Shown here piece after piece: positions 1 to 7,964 of a stretch of DNA of 24,682 bases. The position numbers and the translations under genes were made by a program. The stretch's first letter is position 1. Every line of letters starts with the position of its first letter. Origin of the DNA: a virus; the IMG/VR virus record IMGVR_UViG_3300006805_000153, positions 1 through 24,682 of that record; one strand, 5' to 3'. The notes under the pieces are model-generated. The model was not told where the DNA came from. It was given only the letters and a program-made list of their open reading frames with translations, and made no database searches.

Positions 1-237
1 GGCTTCAAGAATGGCCAGTACAAGTGGACGGGCTGCACGCTGGACCTGGTGATCGGGCATTCATTCAAGACGATGCGGTTTCCGAGCGGGATGTCACGCC
101 GCGCTCTGACGTGGGAGCTAGGCAGGTTGACTGGGTGGGTGGAGGCGCTGAGCGACACGTACACGGCGGAAAACCCGGAACTAAAGCTAGTGAAGAAGCC
201 GAACGGTCACGCCTCACCGGTGGAGATGCACGCATGA
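1..237 (+). CDS. Hypothetical protein, 5' end missing (left window edge)
   Basis: The reading frame is open from base 1 to the TGA at 235-237, so the start lies outside the window; 78 codons are visible. An internal GTG at 49 is in frame but has no ribosome site worth choosing. The visible part is basic to neutral, with a short stretch reading TMRFPSGMSRRALTWELGRL followed by a Lys-rich end. I recognise no domain. Its stop overlaps the ATG of the next gene (ATGA), so the two are co-translated. By position just before the large terminase it could belong to the packaging region, but there is no clear helix-turn-helix and I do not call it a small terminase. Confidence 0.55.
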   Translation, partial: GFKNGQYKWTGCTLDLVIGHSFKTMRFPSGMSRRALTWELGRLTGWVEALSDTYTAENPELKLVKKPNGHASPVEMHA

Positions 238-506
238 GATCAAGCGATCTTCACGTGGGAGACTTTGTTCAGCTTCCAACACCGCAAGGCGTTCGCCGGG
301 TTGAGATCATTAACATGGATGACGGCGGGTTCACGGTGAAATGGTTCTCACCGGAGGGCTTAGGCCCCTACGTCGCCGTTCTTCCGCATGGAACATTCCC
401 GCATAACACGCTGCACAAACAGCTTTATGCGGATGAGAGAGCGGGCCAGCACGAAAGCTATTGGACCAGTCATTCTGATTTTACAGGGAGGACAGGTGAG
501 TTCTGA
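234..506 (+). CDS. Hypothetical protein, possibly SH3/KOW-like beta fold
   Basis: This is a 90-residue protein. The ATG at 234 overlaps the stop of the upstream gene by 4 bases, and the frame runs to TGA at 504-506. The frame is also open further upstream, but that part lies wholly inside the previous gene and makes no sense as protein. Residues 6-50 alternate short beta-like stretches (HVGDFVQL, RRVEIINM, FTVKWF, YVAVLP), which looks like a small SH3- or KOW-type barrel; this is a guess from pattern only. The C-terminal part is His/Tyr/Ser-rich. It overlaps the terminase start by 11 bases. Position alone makes it a candidate small terminase or packaging accessory, but no DNA-binding motif is visible. 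Confidence 0.6.
   Translation: MRSSDLHVGDFVQLPTPQGVRRVEIINMDDGGFTVKWFSPEGLGPYVAVLPHGTFPHNTLHKQLYADERAGQHESYWTSHSDFTGRTGEF
485..491 (+). promoter_or_regulatory. Ribosome binding site deciding the terminase start
   Basis: AGGGAGG lies four bases before GTG 496. It is inside the 3' end of the preceding gene and supports GTG 496 over the in-frame ATG at 388, whose extra 36 residues overlap the upstream gene and look unlike terminase. Confidence 0.6.
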
Positions 507-1989
507 GCGAGCGGTTGCCGCTTCTTCGGAAGCTTGGGCTGAAGCTTGGGCTGCATCACACCGAGATCCGTACCTCTTCGCTACAAAGGTTTTGGGCTTT
601 CTACCTCACGGGAGTGAACCGGACGGCGACAAGCCAATATTGGAGAAATGGCAGAGCGACTTTCTGAAGGGATTTTTCATCGGCTCCGACGGAAATCCCG
701 TAGCTGATCCACGGCATTCTGTACGATCTGGACACGGCTGCGCTAAGACATGCACGATCGCTATCTTAGCGCTCTGGTTCGTGACGACGCACTATGACGC
801 AAAATGCGTTATCACCGCTGCTTCACAGGACCAGCTTAGAGACGGCGCTTGGTCCGAACTACGCAAGTGGTCGAGTAGACTACCAGTCCCTCTTCGCGAG
901 CAGCTGGAGATTTCAGAAGAGCGTGTCGTTGTTAAAGCGGCTCCCGAGATGGGCTTTGTTGTTCGACGTACAGCCAGCAAAGCAAACCCAGTGGCCTTGG
1001 CCGGCGTCCACGCTAAATTCGTCCTCTATCTCATTGATGAAGCTAGCGGCATCGACAATCTTATTTTTGAAGTAGCAGCCGGATCGCTATCGACCGAAGG
1101 TGCGATGGCGGCGATGTTTTCGAATCCGACCAAGACGAGCGGATTTTTCTTCGACACGCATAACAAGATGCGCGACCGCTGGCGTTGCTGGCGTGTGTCG
1201 TCAGAGGATGTGCCTCGTGCACGGGGTCATATCGCGGATGTCATCGCGGCGTATGGCAAGGATTCGAACAAGTATCGTGTTCGTGTTCTCGGGGAATTTC
1301 CAACCCAGGATGACGATACAGTCATTCCTCTGGAGTTAATTGAGGCGGCGAAGGGGCGCAAGGTTGAAGCGCATGCGGTGTGGCCGGTCTGGGCACTGGA
1401 CGTATCACGGTTTGGCGACGACAGGACCGTTCTAACTAAGCGCCAAGGCAACGTCATGCTCGAGCCGCCTACGATTTGGCGAAACATCAGCACTACACAG
1501 ATCGCAGGTCGGATTATCGAGGAATACCGACGCACAACGACGGATATGAAGCCGGAAGAGGTTTGCATTGACGTGATCGGTTACGGCGCTGGTGTCGTTG
1601 ACGCGCTGGATGAGCGAGGGTCACCGTTCCGTGGCAAGGTCAGCGGTATTAATGTCGCGGAATCGGCATCCGTCAGCGGCAAGTACCATCGTCTGCGAGA
1701 TGAGCTCTGGTGGAAGGGCCGCCAGTGGTTTGAAGCCAAGAACTGCTCAATCCCGGAAAAGGGATGTGAGGAGCTAATCGCGGAACTCGCAACGCCGACT
1801 TACGATTTTACGGCAACCGGCGTGATAGCCGTCTGCTCAAAGTCTGAAATGAAGAAAGACCTCGGGTTCTCGCCCGACATTGCGGATTCCTTTCTGCTCT
1901 CGCTTGCGGCTGGCATTTATCCGAGAGAGCCGGATCGTCATCGCCGGTTCCGGGAACGACCGAGAAATAGCGATCCTTGGTCCGCCTGA
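496..1989 (+). CDS. terL: Terminase large subunit (packaging ATPase and nuclease)
   Basis: The product is a 497-residue motor that would drive DNA into the prohead through the portal and cut the concatemer. A GTG start with AGGGAGG is chosen. The ATPase half has a Walker A motif GHGCAKT at residues 79-85 and a Walker B LIDEA with acidic residues D181/E182. The nuclease half has the usual spaced acidic residues: D302 in WALDVSRFGDD, D359 in CIDVIGYGAG, and D461/D464 in SPDIADSF. The overall length fits the family. An exact 12-base tandem repeat at 529-552 gives EAWAEAWA near the N terminus. No frameshift is visible. It is the first recognisable gene of the packaging and head module, followed by small genes and the portal. 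Whether packaging is headful or cos-type cannot be read from this. Confidence 0.93.
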   Translation: MSSERAVAASSEAWAEAWAASHRDPYLFATKVLGFLPHGSEPDGDKPILEKWQSDFLKGFFIGSDGNPVADPRHSVRSGHGCAKTCTIAILALWFVTTHYDAKCVITAASQDQLRDGAWSELRKWSSRLPVPLREQLEISEERVVVKAAPEMGFVVRRTASKANPVALAGVHAKFVLYLIDEASGIDNLIFEVAAGSLSTEGAMAAMFSNPTKTSGFFFDTHNKMRDRWRCWRVSSEDVPRARGHIADVIAAYGKDSNKYRVRVLGEFPTQDDDTVIPLELIEAAKGRKVEAHAVWPVWALDVSRFGDDRTVLTKRQGNVMLEPPTIWRNISTTQIAGRIIEEYRRTTTDMKPEEVCIDVIGYGAGVVDALDERGSPFRGKVSGINVAESASVSGKYHRLRDELWWKGRQWFEAKNCSIPEKGCEELIAELATPTYDFTATGVIAVCSKSEMKKDLGFSPDIADSFLLSLAAGIYPREPDRHRRFRERPRNSDPWSA

Positions 1990-2060
1990 CGCTGTGGCGT
2001 TTGAAGGGTCGAAGCCGAAGCTATCGCGCGAAAGATCATTCTGAAAACTTGGAGAACCCC

Positions 2061-2309
2061 ATGCTTTCGAAACCGCAAGGTTCGACGGCGGCGCATAGTT
2101 TTGTGCCGAAGATGAGCACGAATATCGCAAAGGTCGAGTGGCACTCGGAGCGATCGGAACTCCACGTCACGTTCAAGAACGGCGCATCTCATGCGTTTCG
2201 GGATGTTCCGCTTGGTGTGTTTCACGACATGAAGCGCGCACCGAGCCCAGGCAACTTCTTCTTCCATAACATCAAGGGCCGGTTCACGGGCCGGAAGCTC
2301 GGCTCATGA
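2061..2309 (+). CDS. KTSC domain small protein
   Basis: This 82-residue protein starts at ATG 2061, five bases after GGAGA at 2051-2055. Residues 18-77 match the KTSC pattern: a strand with VEW, then LHVTFKNGASHAFRDVP, then a helix FHDMKRAPSPG, then FFFHNIKGRF. KTSC domains are common in phages and near lysyl-tRNA synthetase-type proteins. Their biochemical role is not well established, and RNA or nucleotide binding has been suggested. It sits between terminase and portal and overlaps the next gene (ATGA). An alternative start at ATG 2112 would remove only the unconserved N-terminal tail. Confidence 0.75.
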   Translation: MLSKPQGSTAAHSFVPKMSTNIAKVEWHSERSELHVTFKNGASHAFRDVPLGVFHDMKRAPSPGNFFFHNIKGRFTGRKLGS

Positions 2310-2545
2310 GCATCCGGTTTATTGCTGAAGCGTTTCGTCGTGGGATTGGTGAGAAGGCCACCTGTTCGTCCGCAACGATGAAATACGAGCGGGATGCGGA
2401 CACGGGGAAGGATCGGCAAGTCCTGACCTTCTATATCCAGCCGAACGACGGCGAGATGATCCCATTCACGCACAAGATCGACGGCAGAGCCGACCCGGTG
2501 GCGGGCGCTTCGGACGCTGCTCGCATTTATCTCGAAACACACTGA
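2306..2545 (+). CDS. Hypothetical protein (79 aa)
   Basis: The ATG at 2306 overlaps the stop of the KTSC gene, and the frame ends in TGA at 2543-2545. The protein has an N-terminal helix-like stretch (FIAEAFRRGIGEK) followed by a region with beta character (QVLTFYIQ), and ends in SDAARIYLETH. I recognise no family. Gene order and coupling indicate it is expressed with the terminase-portal block. It could be a minor head protein or a packaging helper, but nothing in the sequence decides this. Confidence 0.6.
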   Translation: MSIRFIAEAFRRGIGEKATCSSATMKYERDADTGKDRQVLTFYIQPNDGEMIPFTHKIDGRADPVAGASDAARIYLETH

Positions 2546-2554
2546 GGGAAACAC

Positions 2555-2809
2555 ATGGCACGCAATGGCGCACTGGTCGCCCCGGACACGTTCAAGGAAC
2601 TGACGGCAATCACCAAGAGCGATGTGACGGTTTATGACCGGCCGTTTGATGCGTTCATGGTCGGTGGTGCCGGCGATGTCAGCATTACGGATCTGAAGGG
2701 CGTCACGGTCGTCGTCAAAGGATGTCTGACCGGCACGATTTACCCGATTGCCGCTTCGAAGATCAACAACGCGACGACGGCGACCGATCTCGTTGGCTTG
2801 CGGTACTGA
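2555..2809 (+). CDS. Small head-spike-base-like protein (Rcc01079-type)
   Basis: This 84-residue protein starts at ATG 2555 after GAGGGAAA. The core at about residues 22-84 alternates short beta strands: DVTVYDRPFDAFMVGGAGDV, ITDLKGVTVVVKG, then GTIYPIAASKI and ATDLVGLRY. This is the pattern I associate with small spike-base proteins of the Rhodobacter gene transfer agent Rcc01079 family (a GDV turn, a GT-I-PI strand, then TTAT-IV-L at the end). In that agent the protein decorates capsid vertices or carries a head spike. Here it lies directly before the portal gene, 13 bases away. The family call is by memory of the pattern and is not certain; a generic beta-rich virion protein is the alternative. 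Confidence 0.5.
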   Translation: MARNGALVAPDTFKELTAITKSDVTVYDRPFDAFMVGGAGDVSITDLKGVTVVVKGCLTGTIYPIAASKINNATTATDLVGLRY

Positions 2810-2822
2810 GGGATAATCCATC

Positions 2823-5045
2823 ATGGCGGACGATGCCGATTACATGGCCGTGAGCCGTGAGGAAGACGAGCAGAACCCGAGCAAGCTTGAGGCGGACGAT
2901 CTGTTCGTCACGATGCGTGGCTGGTTCTCGACGGACAAGTCCAAGTCGGACGAATGGAGGGAAGAGGCCAGGACGTCTTTCAATTTCGTTGCCTCGGATC
3001 AGTGGGACCCGAATACTGAAAAGCAGATGGCGAGCGAGAAACGTCCGGCCATCACGTTCAACCGCGAACTTTCGATCATCAAGGCCGTGGCTGGTGTTGA
3101 GATCAACACGCGGCAGGACATCATCTATCTTCCGAGAGGGATGGAAGAAGGAGATGTCGTTGCGAATGAGAGTCTGTCAGCAGCTTCAGAATGGATGGCA
3201 GACGGCTGCAATGCGCAGCAGCAGGAAAGCCGCGCGTTCCAGGACATGCTTGTCTGTGGCATCGGCTCGACGGAATCCCGGATTGATTACGAGCTTCACC
3301 CGGACGGGAAGTACATCGAGCAGGCCATAAGTCCGCTGGAAATGTACTGGGACCACGCCGCACGGGAGCAGAACCTTTCTGACCGCAGACGCACTTGGCG
3401 TGCGCGGAAGATGCCATTGTCCGATGCGAAGGCGCTGTTCCCTGGAGAACAAGACCGCGACCTAAACTGTAGCTGGGTCAGTGATGTCGGTTCGACTGTT
3501 CCTGTGCCGGTCGAAGAGCGTAGGCTCAAGCAAGGGTCGATGACCAGCAGTGACACGAAGTCGACCGTTGTCATCCTGCAAATCCAGTGGTGGGAGCGAG
3601 AGAAATATCACCGCGCCGTCAATCCAGCGACGGGCGAGATGGAGGAACACGACGATAAAAGCCTGAAGGCGCTCAAGTCTCAGGTTGATGCAACCAACAA
3701 GGCGATGCAGACCGAAGCGCAGCAGTCGGGCGCGCCGTTCGAGCCGATGGAGGTTCAGAGCGTCACACAATATCGCCGCGTCTACAAGCAGGCATTCATC
3801 GGAGACAAAATTCTCAAGGCGGGTCCGTGCCCAAGAGCAGACGGGTTTACGCTGAACTTCATCACGGGAGAGCGCCACGAGACGAAGAATTCCTGGTTTG
3901 GGCTGGAGAAGCTTCTTCGTCCTGCGCAGCAGATGGCCAACAAGTGGCTGTCTCAGGCGACGCATATCATCAACACCACGGCGAAGGGCGGCATTCTCGC
4001 GGAGGAAGACGCCTTCGTAGACCAGCGCCAAGCCGAAGCAACCTATGCCCAGCCCGACGCGATCACATGGGTAAAAAAGAAGGCGATCAGCGAAGGCAAG
4101 ATCATGCAGAAGCCGGGCGTCGGCATGGCCGCGCCTTACGTGCAGCTTCTGCAACTCGCCCTCGATGCGATGCCCCAGGTCACGGGCATCAACATGGAAC
4201 TGCTGGGCATGCGGGATGTCAACCAGCCCGGCGTGTTGGAAGCGCATCGCAAGCAAGCCGCCATGACCATCCTTGCGACGCTGTTCGATAGTTTGACCGC
4301 ATACCGGATTGAGATTGGCCGCACGCGTCTGTTCTTCATTCAGAACTATCTCGCTGACGGCCGGTTGATCCGCATTCTAGGGCCGGATGGCTACAAGGCG
4401 ATCAGCCTCGTGAAGGACCAAGCCGTTGGTGAATATGATGTGATCGTTTCGGAAGCGCCGACGAGCCCGAACCAGAAGGAACAGACCTGGGCCGCGTTAC
4501 AGACTGTGCTTCCCGCGTTCCAAGGTTTGATGACGCCGGATGTCGCTGTGATGTTGTTGGAGTACGTGCCCGGCCTGCCGCAGAAACTGATCGATAGCCT
4601 TAAGAAATTGCTCGAACAGCAACAGCAATCTCCGGAAGCCGCGCAGCAAAAGCAGATCGCGCAGGACGCGGAACTGACGAAGATCGACCGGGACAAGGCG
4701 GCATCGGAGAAAGACAGGGCCGTCGCGAAGAAGACGCTTGCAGAGACTGTGTTGGGTTTCGCATCGGTCGCCAGCGACAATCACTTGAAGGAAGCGCAGG
4801 CCGAGCGGGAACAATCGCTTGCGGTTCATACGAAGGTGAGGGCCGTCAAGGATTTAACGCTCACGGCGGTCCCGGAAGATCCCCTGTTCTCGAACTCCGA
4901 CCTTCCGAAACTTCCCCAACTTCCGCAAATCCCCATGCGCCGCCAGCCGGATGCAAACCCGCTCGCAGCGCCGACGATCGACGACACCCCAGTCCAGCCG
5001 CCCCGAGGTCCCTCGATTGCGGGGATCAATGGCGCTGGCATTTAA
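2823..5045 (+). CDS. Portal protein, P22-like
   Basis: This 740-residue protein would form the dodecameric ring at the unique capsid vertex through which DNA enters and leaves. The length is close to that of P22 gp1 (725). The N-terminal part shows the P22-like portal signature: FVASDQWDP at about 55, RPAITFNRELSIIKAVAGVE about 20 residues on, then an NTRQDI segment and later WRARKMPLSDAKALFPG. The middle has the clip/stem region with the helix VTGINMELLGMRD. From about residue 590 to 680 there is a Gln-rich, strongly charged coiled coil (LLEQQQQSPEAAQQKQ onward), like the barrel of P22 portals. The tail is Pro-rich. A perfect A_AAA_AAG heptamer lies in frame at 4073-4079. Scaffold and capsid genes follow, as expected. 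Confidence 0.92.
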   Translation: MADDADYMAVSREEDEQNPSKLEADDLFVTMRGWFSTDKSKSDEWREEARTSFNFVASDQWDPNTEKQMASEKRPAITFNRELSIIKAVAGVEINTRQDIIYLPRGMEEGDVVANESLSAASEWMADGCNAQQQESRAFQDMLVCGIGSTESRIDYELHPDGKYIEQAISPLEMYWDHAAREQNLSDRRRTWRARKMPLSDAKALFPGEQDRDLNCSWVSDVGSTVPVPVEERRLKQGSMTSSDTKSTVVILQIQWWEREKYHRAVNPATGEMEEHDDKSLKALKSQVDATNKAMQTEAQQSGAPFEPMEVQSVTQYRRVYKQAFIGDKILKAGPCPRADGFTLNFITGERHETKNSWFGLEKLLRPAQQMANKWLSQATHIINTTAKGGILAEEDAFVDQRQAEATYAQPDAITWVKKKAISEGKIMQKPGVGMAAPYVQLLQLALDAMPQVTGINMELLGMRDVNQPGVLEAHRKQAAMTILATLFDSLTAYRIEIGRTRLFFIQNYLADGRLIRILGPDGYKAISLVKDQAVGEYDVIVSEAPTSPNQKEQTWAALQTVLPAFQGLMTPDVAVMLLEYVPGLPQKLIDSLKKLLEQQQQSPEAAQQKQIAQDAELTKIDRDKAASEKDRAVAKKTLAETVLGFASVASDNHLKEAQAEREQSLAVHTKVRAVKDLTLTAVPEDPLFSNSDLPKLPQLPQIPMRRQPDANPLAAPTIDDTPVQPPRGPSIAGINGAGI

Positions 5046-5067
5046 CTCTTAGCGGAGACGGACCTGA

Positions 5068-6192
5068 ATGCCCCCTTTTGACGACGATCTTTCGCCGGAA
5101 GAACTGGCGTATATGCAGAGCGGCGGACGGACGGAACTTCCGGCCAAGCCCGCCGCCGAAGCAGTTGAGCCTGCGCCGGCGGCGGAACCTGTTGCAACGC
5201 CCGATGCTAGCGCGCCGACCGCAGAGGATGCGCCGAAGACGGAGGCACCAGGCGAGCCTGACATTTCGGACGACGATGATGAAGACGTAGAGGAAGGCCA
5301 GTACGTCAAGGATGCGCAGGGGCGGTTGCGTGATCCAAAGACGAACCGTTTCGTCAAAATGGTTCCGATCAATGCCGTGCATCGGGTGCGGGATAAGCAC
5401 AAAGCGACGAGAGCGGAGCTTGAAAAACTCCGCATCGACATGGCGCGTGGCGAGGAACGGCTCGCAATCCTGAATGAAGCCTTCAGCGGACAGAACAAAC
5501 CACTGGCGCAGCAGCAGGCGCCGAAGGAGGAATCTGAGCCCAATCCGTTCGAAGAGCCGACCGTCGACCATATGAAGGATTTCGTTGGTGCCTTCGATCA
5601 AATGAGCCGACGCAACGCCTGGCTTCTGAAGCAGCGCGAGAAGGACGCGGAGCGCACCGCCAACATCGAGCAGCAGACCAGCCAGCGCGATGCGATGTCG
5701 TCATTACGGCAGACGTACACGAGTGACGTGCAGGCATTCCGCCAAGCGAATCCCGACTTCATGGACGCATATCAGCACTTGGTGAAAGGTCGTCTAGCGG
5801 AGCTTGATCTTCAGGGCGTGCGCGATCCACTGAAGCGCAAAGCGATCATCGAAGCAGAAGAAACGCAGATCGTGGCGCAGGCTTTGCAGAATAATCAGTC
5901 CCCTGCACAATTGATTTACGGCATCGCAAAAGCCCGTGGATATATGGGGAAATCTGCAACTACGGTACCCGCCGCAACCCCAACATCAACGCCCGCTTCG
6001 AATGCGGCAACGGAGAAGATCAAAGCACTTCAGACCGGGCAGGCAGCAGCACAAACGCTGTCGAATGTTGGAGGACAAGCAGCACCGAGCTTGACATACG
6101 CAACGCTTGCACGTATGAACCAATCCGATTTCGACGCAGCGGTCGACCAAATGACCGAGAAGCAGCTAGAGCGTTTCCTAGGCGGTCGTTGA
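5068..6192 (+). CDS. Scaffolding protein
   Basis: This 374-residue, highly charged protein contains no Cys. It starts at ATG 5068, nine bases after GGAGA. Residues 1-65 are Ala/Pro/Glu-rich, followed by an acidic run around 66-77 (SDDDDEDVEE), then a long helical and coiled-coil region from about 95 to 290 with many Gln, Glu, Arg and Ala. The C-terminal part is Ala/Thr-rich and ends in a helix-like stretch (DAAVDQMTEKQLERFLGGR). This composition and its place between portal and major capsid protein are those of podovirus scaffolds that direct shell assembly and then leave. No protease domain is seen, so it would be released rather than self-cleaved; that is inference. Confidence 0.8.
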   Translation: MPPFDDDLSPEELAYMQSGGRTELPAKPAAEAVEPAPAAEPVATPDASAPTAEDAPKTEAPGEPDISDDDDEDVEEGQYVKDAQGRLRDPKTNRFVKMVPINAVHRVRDKHKATRAELEKLRIDMARGEERLAILNEAFSGQNKPLAQQQAPKEESEPNPFEEPTVDHMKDFVGAFDQMSRRNAWLLKQREKDAERTANIEQQTSQRDAMSSLRQTYTSDVQAFRQANPDFMDAYQHLVKGRLAELDLQGVRDPLKRKAIIEAEETQIVAQALQNNQSPAQLIYGIAKARGYMGKSATTVPAATPTSTPASNAATEKIKALQTGQAAAQTLSNVGGQAAPSLTYATLARMNQSDFDAAVDQMTEKQLERFLGGR

Positions 6193-6415
6193 AATCGGGA
6201 TGGCCAAGCATCCCACAAAGAAGACATCCCCAACACTACCGTGTCCCCGTGTGTCGTGCGTCTCGCGCAAGAGACCGTTTCAGGAATCGTAATCCTGCTT
6301 CGGACGGCCTCCGATAATGGCCACGGCGAACGGCTCGCCCAACACCCCGAAGCTGTCCCGCTGAGCGCAGCGATCAAGCGCATCAATCACCGGAACAGAG
6401 AACGGGGTATTTCCC
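6193..6415 (+). other. Leader region before the capsid gene, with small hairpins
   Basis: This is the longest + strand gap (223 bases) in the structural block and holds no convincing gene. A perfect 6-bp stem GGGATG/CATCCC with a 6-base loop lies at 6197-6214, five bases after the scaffold stop. A second stem CAGGA/TCCTG lies at 6281-6297, and a third CGGA/TCCG at 6301-6313. None is followed by a T run, so I do not call a terminator. The region may set capsid mRNA level through a promoter, processing or mRNA stability, but no clear -35/-10 pair is visible. Confidence 0.4.
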
Positions 6416-7525
6416 ATGTCTTACACGGAATTTGGCGTCAATGACGCCAACGCAGTGCATCTGTGGGCCAAAGTGCTCGCACGTGCGGAGCGTGACTCGC
6501 TTGAGATCGCGCCCTTGATGGGTACGGATGACAACTCGATCATCCACATCAAGGAAGAGACGGAGAAGGGCGCGGGCGACAAGGTGTCGTTCAACCTTCG
6601 CGGTCGTCCGAAGCAGGACGGCTTTACCGAGAGCATGACGGCCGAAGGCAACGGCGAATCTCTCACCATCCTCCAAGACTCGATCTACATCAACGAACTC
6701 GGTGGCGTCATGTCGTCGAAGTCGGAGAACACGATCGATGCGCAGCGTGTTCCGTTCAAGCTCCGTCAGGAGTGCAAGAACGCGCTAACGGATTGGTGGG
6801 CTGATCGGAAGTCGGCGATCTTCTTCAACCAGACGTGCGGTTATACGCCGTCAGTTGGAACAGGCGTCGGCAAATACCTGCGCACCGGCAACAACGCCGT
6901 GACTGGGCCTGCGGGCGTAGCGGGCAAGACACGCCAGATTTTCCCTGGCGCAGTGACGAACGATGAATCGCTCGGCAGTTCTGACACGTTCTCGGTCGGC
7001 TTGATCGATAATGCTGTTGCGGCTGCCCGTACGGGTGACGTGATGGTGCGCCAGGTGAAAGTGGCGGGCCAGCCCAAGTACGTCGTCTACCTTCACGAAC
7101 AGCAGGTGGTGCAGCTCCGTACGAGCACGTCCCAGGGCTCGTGGCAGGACATTACGAAGTTCACCTACTCCGGCGTCGATCCGTCCAAGAACCCGCTCTA
7201 TAGCGGTGCTCTGGGCGAATACAACGGCTGCATCCTCCGTCGATCGCAGGACGTGACGCCGGGTGTGCACCATTCGAGCGGAGCAAGCGTCGCCAATACG
7301 CGCCGCGCCATTCTGCTCGGTGCTCAGGCCGCAGCTTCGGCCTTTGGCTTGAAGAGCGAAGGCTCAGGCTCGGACGGGATCACCAAGTATCGCTGGAACG
7401 AAGAGCTGCTTGATCACAAGCGCAAGCTCGAAGTTTCGGCATGGGCGATCTGGGGCCTGAAGAAGACGGTTTACGACAGCGTCGACTACGGCACGGTCGT
7501 GATCTCCACCTACAGCGCCGCTTAA
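6416..7525 (+). CDS. Major capsid protein, N4-gp56 family type
   Basis: This is a 369-residue coat subunit of the HK97-like fold. The start ATG 6416 is preceded by a purine-rich GAGAACGGGG stretch. The N-terminal third has the N4-gp56 family layout: a helix with VHLWAKVLARAERDS, then LMGTDDNSIIHI, then GDKVSFNLRGRPKQDGFT, then GNGESLTILQDSIYINELGG, followed by a helix with FKLRQECKNALTDWW and IFFNQTCGY. The C terminus ends in a strand region (YDSVDYGTVVISTYSAA). The length is in the usual range. It is preceded by the scaffold and followed at once by the probable decoration gene and a terminator, as expected for the most highly expressed gene of the phage. Family assignment is by motif pattern. 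Confidence 0.87.
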   Translation: MSYTEFGVNDANAVHLWAKVLARAERDSLEIAPLMGTDDNSIIHIKEETEKGAGDKVSFNLRGRPKQDGFTESMTAEGNGESLTILQDSIYINELGGVMSSKSENTIDAQRVPFKLRQECKNALTDWWADRKSAIFFNQTCGYTPSVGTGVGKYLRTGNNAVTGPAGVAGKTRQIFPGAVTNDESLGSSDTFSVGLIDNAVAAARTGDVMVRQVKVAGQPKYVVYLHEQQVVQLRTSTSQGSWQDITKFTYSGVDPSKNPLYSGALGEYNGCILRRSQDVTPGVHHSSGASVANTRRAILLGAQAAASAFGLKSEGSGSDGITKYRWNEELLDHKRKLEVSAWAIWGLKKTVYDSVDYGTVVISTYSAA

Positions 7526-7530
7526 GGAGG
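7523..7530 (+). promoter_or_regulatory. Strong ribosome binding site for the decoration-type gene
   Basis: TAAGGAGG includes the stop codon of the capsid gene and is nine bases before ATG 7540. The near-perfect Shine-Dalgarno match fixes this start over in-frame upstream codons inside the capsid gene and suggests a protein made in large amount. Confidence 0.7.
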
Positions 7531-7539
7531 GCTCCGAAC

Positions 7540-7956
7540 ATGCCGACGAATACTCAGGGACGTCCTGCTCGAGAGTTGTCCTCGCAGCAGGTCAACTATC
7601 TCCGCAAGACGGTGAACTTCAACGACCCCGGCATCGCCACGGGCATTCCGGTTCGAAGCTGGCTCCCGGAAGGGGCTCAGATTCTCCGGACCGTGGTGAC
7701 GATCCAGACCGTGTTCAACGCTCAGACGACCAACGTCCTGACCGTTGGCACCAACGCTTCAAGCTACAACGACATTGTGGCTTCGGGCGATGTTGACGAA
7801 ACGGTGTTGGGCGCAACGACGGTTTTGACCGGCGCGAAGCTCAACGCTCTTTCGGCCGATAAGCAGGTGTACGTCATGTACACTCAGACTGGCACTGCGG
7901 CGACGACCGGCAAAGCCTCGATCGTCATCGAATACGCTCCTGACAACGACGAATAA
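7540..7956 (+). CDS. Probable head decoration or stabilisation protein
   Basis: This 138-residue protein starts at ATG 7540 with TAAGGAGG. It is mostly beta-type sequence rich in Thr, Val and Ala: KTVNFNDPGIATGIPV, then ILRTVVTIQTVF, then TTNVLTVGTNASSYNDIV, then KQVYVMYTQTG, and a closing strand IVIEYAPDNDE. The pattern, with a helix-poor jelly-roll-like core and a TNVLTVGTNAS stretch, recurs in small phage proteins that follow N4-gp56 capsid genes. A role as a capsid-binding decoration or cement protein is inferred from size, fold type, strong ribosome site and location between the capsid gene and the terminator. A minor neck protein is the alternative. Confidence 0.6.
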   Translation: MPTNTQGRPARELSSQQVNYLRKTVNFNDPGIATGIPVRSWLPEGAQILRTVVTIQTVFNAQTTNVLTVGTNASSYNDIVASGDVDETVLGATTVLTGAKLNALSADKQVYVMYTQTGTAATTGKASIVIEYAPDNDE

Positions 7957-7964
7957 CGCGACGT

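Noticed and set aside
388-495. Earlier ATG start of the terminase
   Set aside because: The added 36 residues lie inside the upstream gene in another frame and look unlike a terminase start; AGGGAGG supports GTG 496.
3462-4256. Long minus-strand open frame (264 codons) inside the portal gene
   Set aside because: It is a frame shadow of a high-GC gene: Arg/Leu/His-rich with no domain, no ribosome site, and fully covered by the clear portal frame.
5026-5601. Minus-strand open frame of 191 codons opposite the scaffold N terminus
   Set aside because: It is an Arg/Leu-rich mirror of the Ala/Glu-rich scaffold sequence with no start site.
6313-6318. GATAAT as a possible -10 element for a capsid promoter
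   Set aside because: The position 17 bases upstream reads TAATCC, not a -35-like hexamer, so a sigma70-type promoter is not supported.
6241-6444. 67-codon + strand frame in the gap before the capsid gene
   Set aside because: It has a GTG start with no Shine-Dalgarno, runs 29 bases into the capsid gene, and its sequence is featureless.
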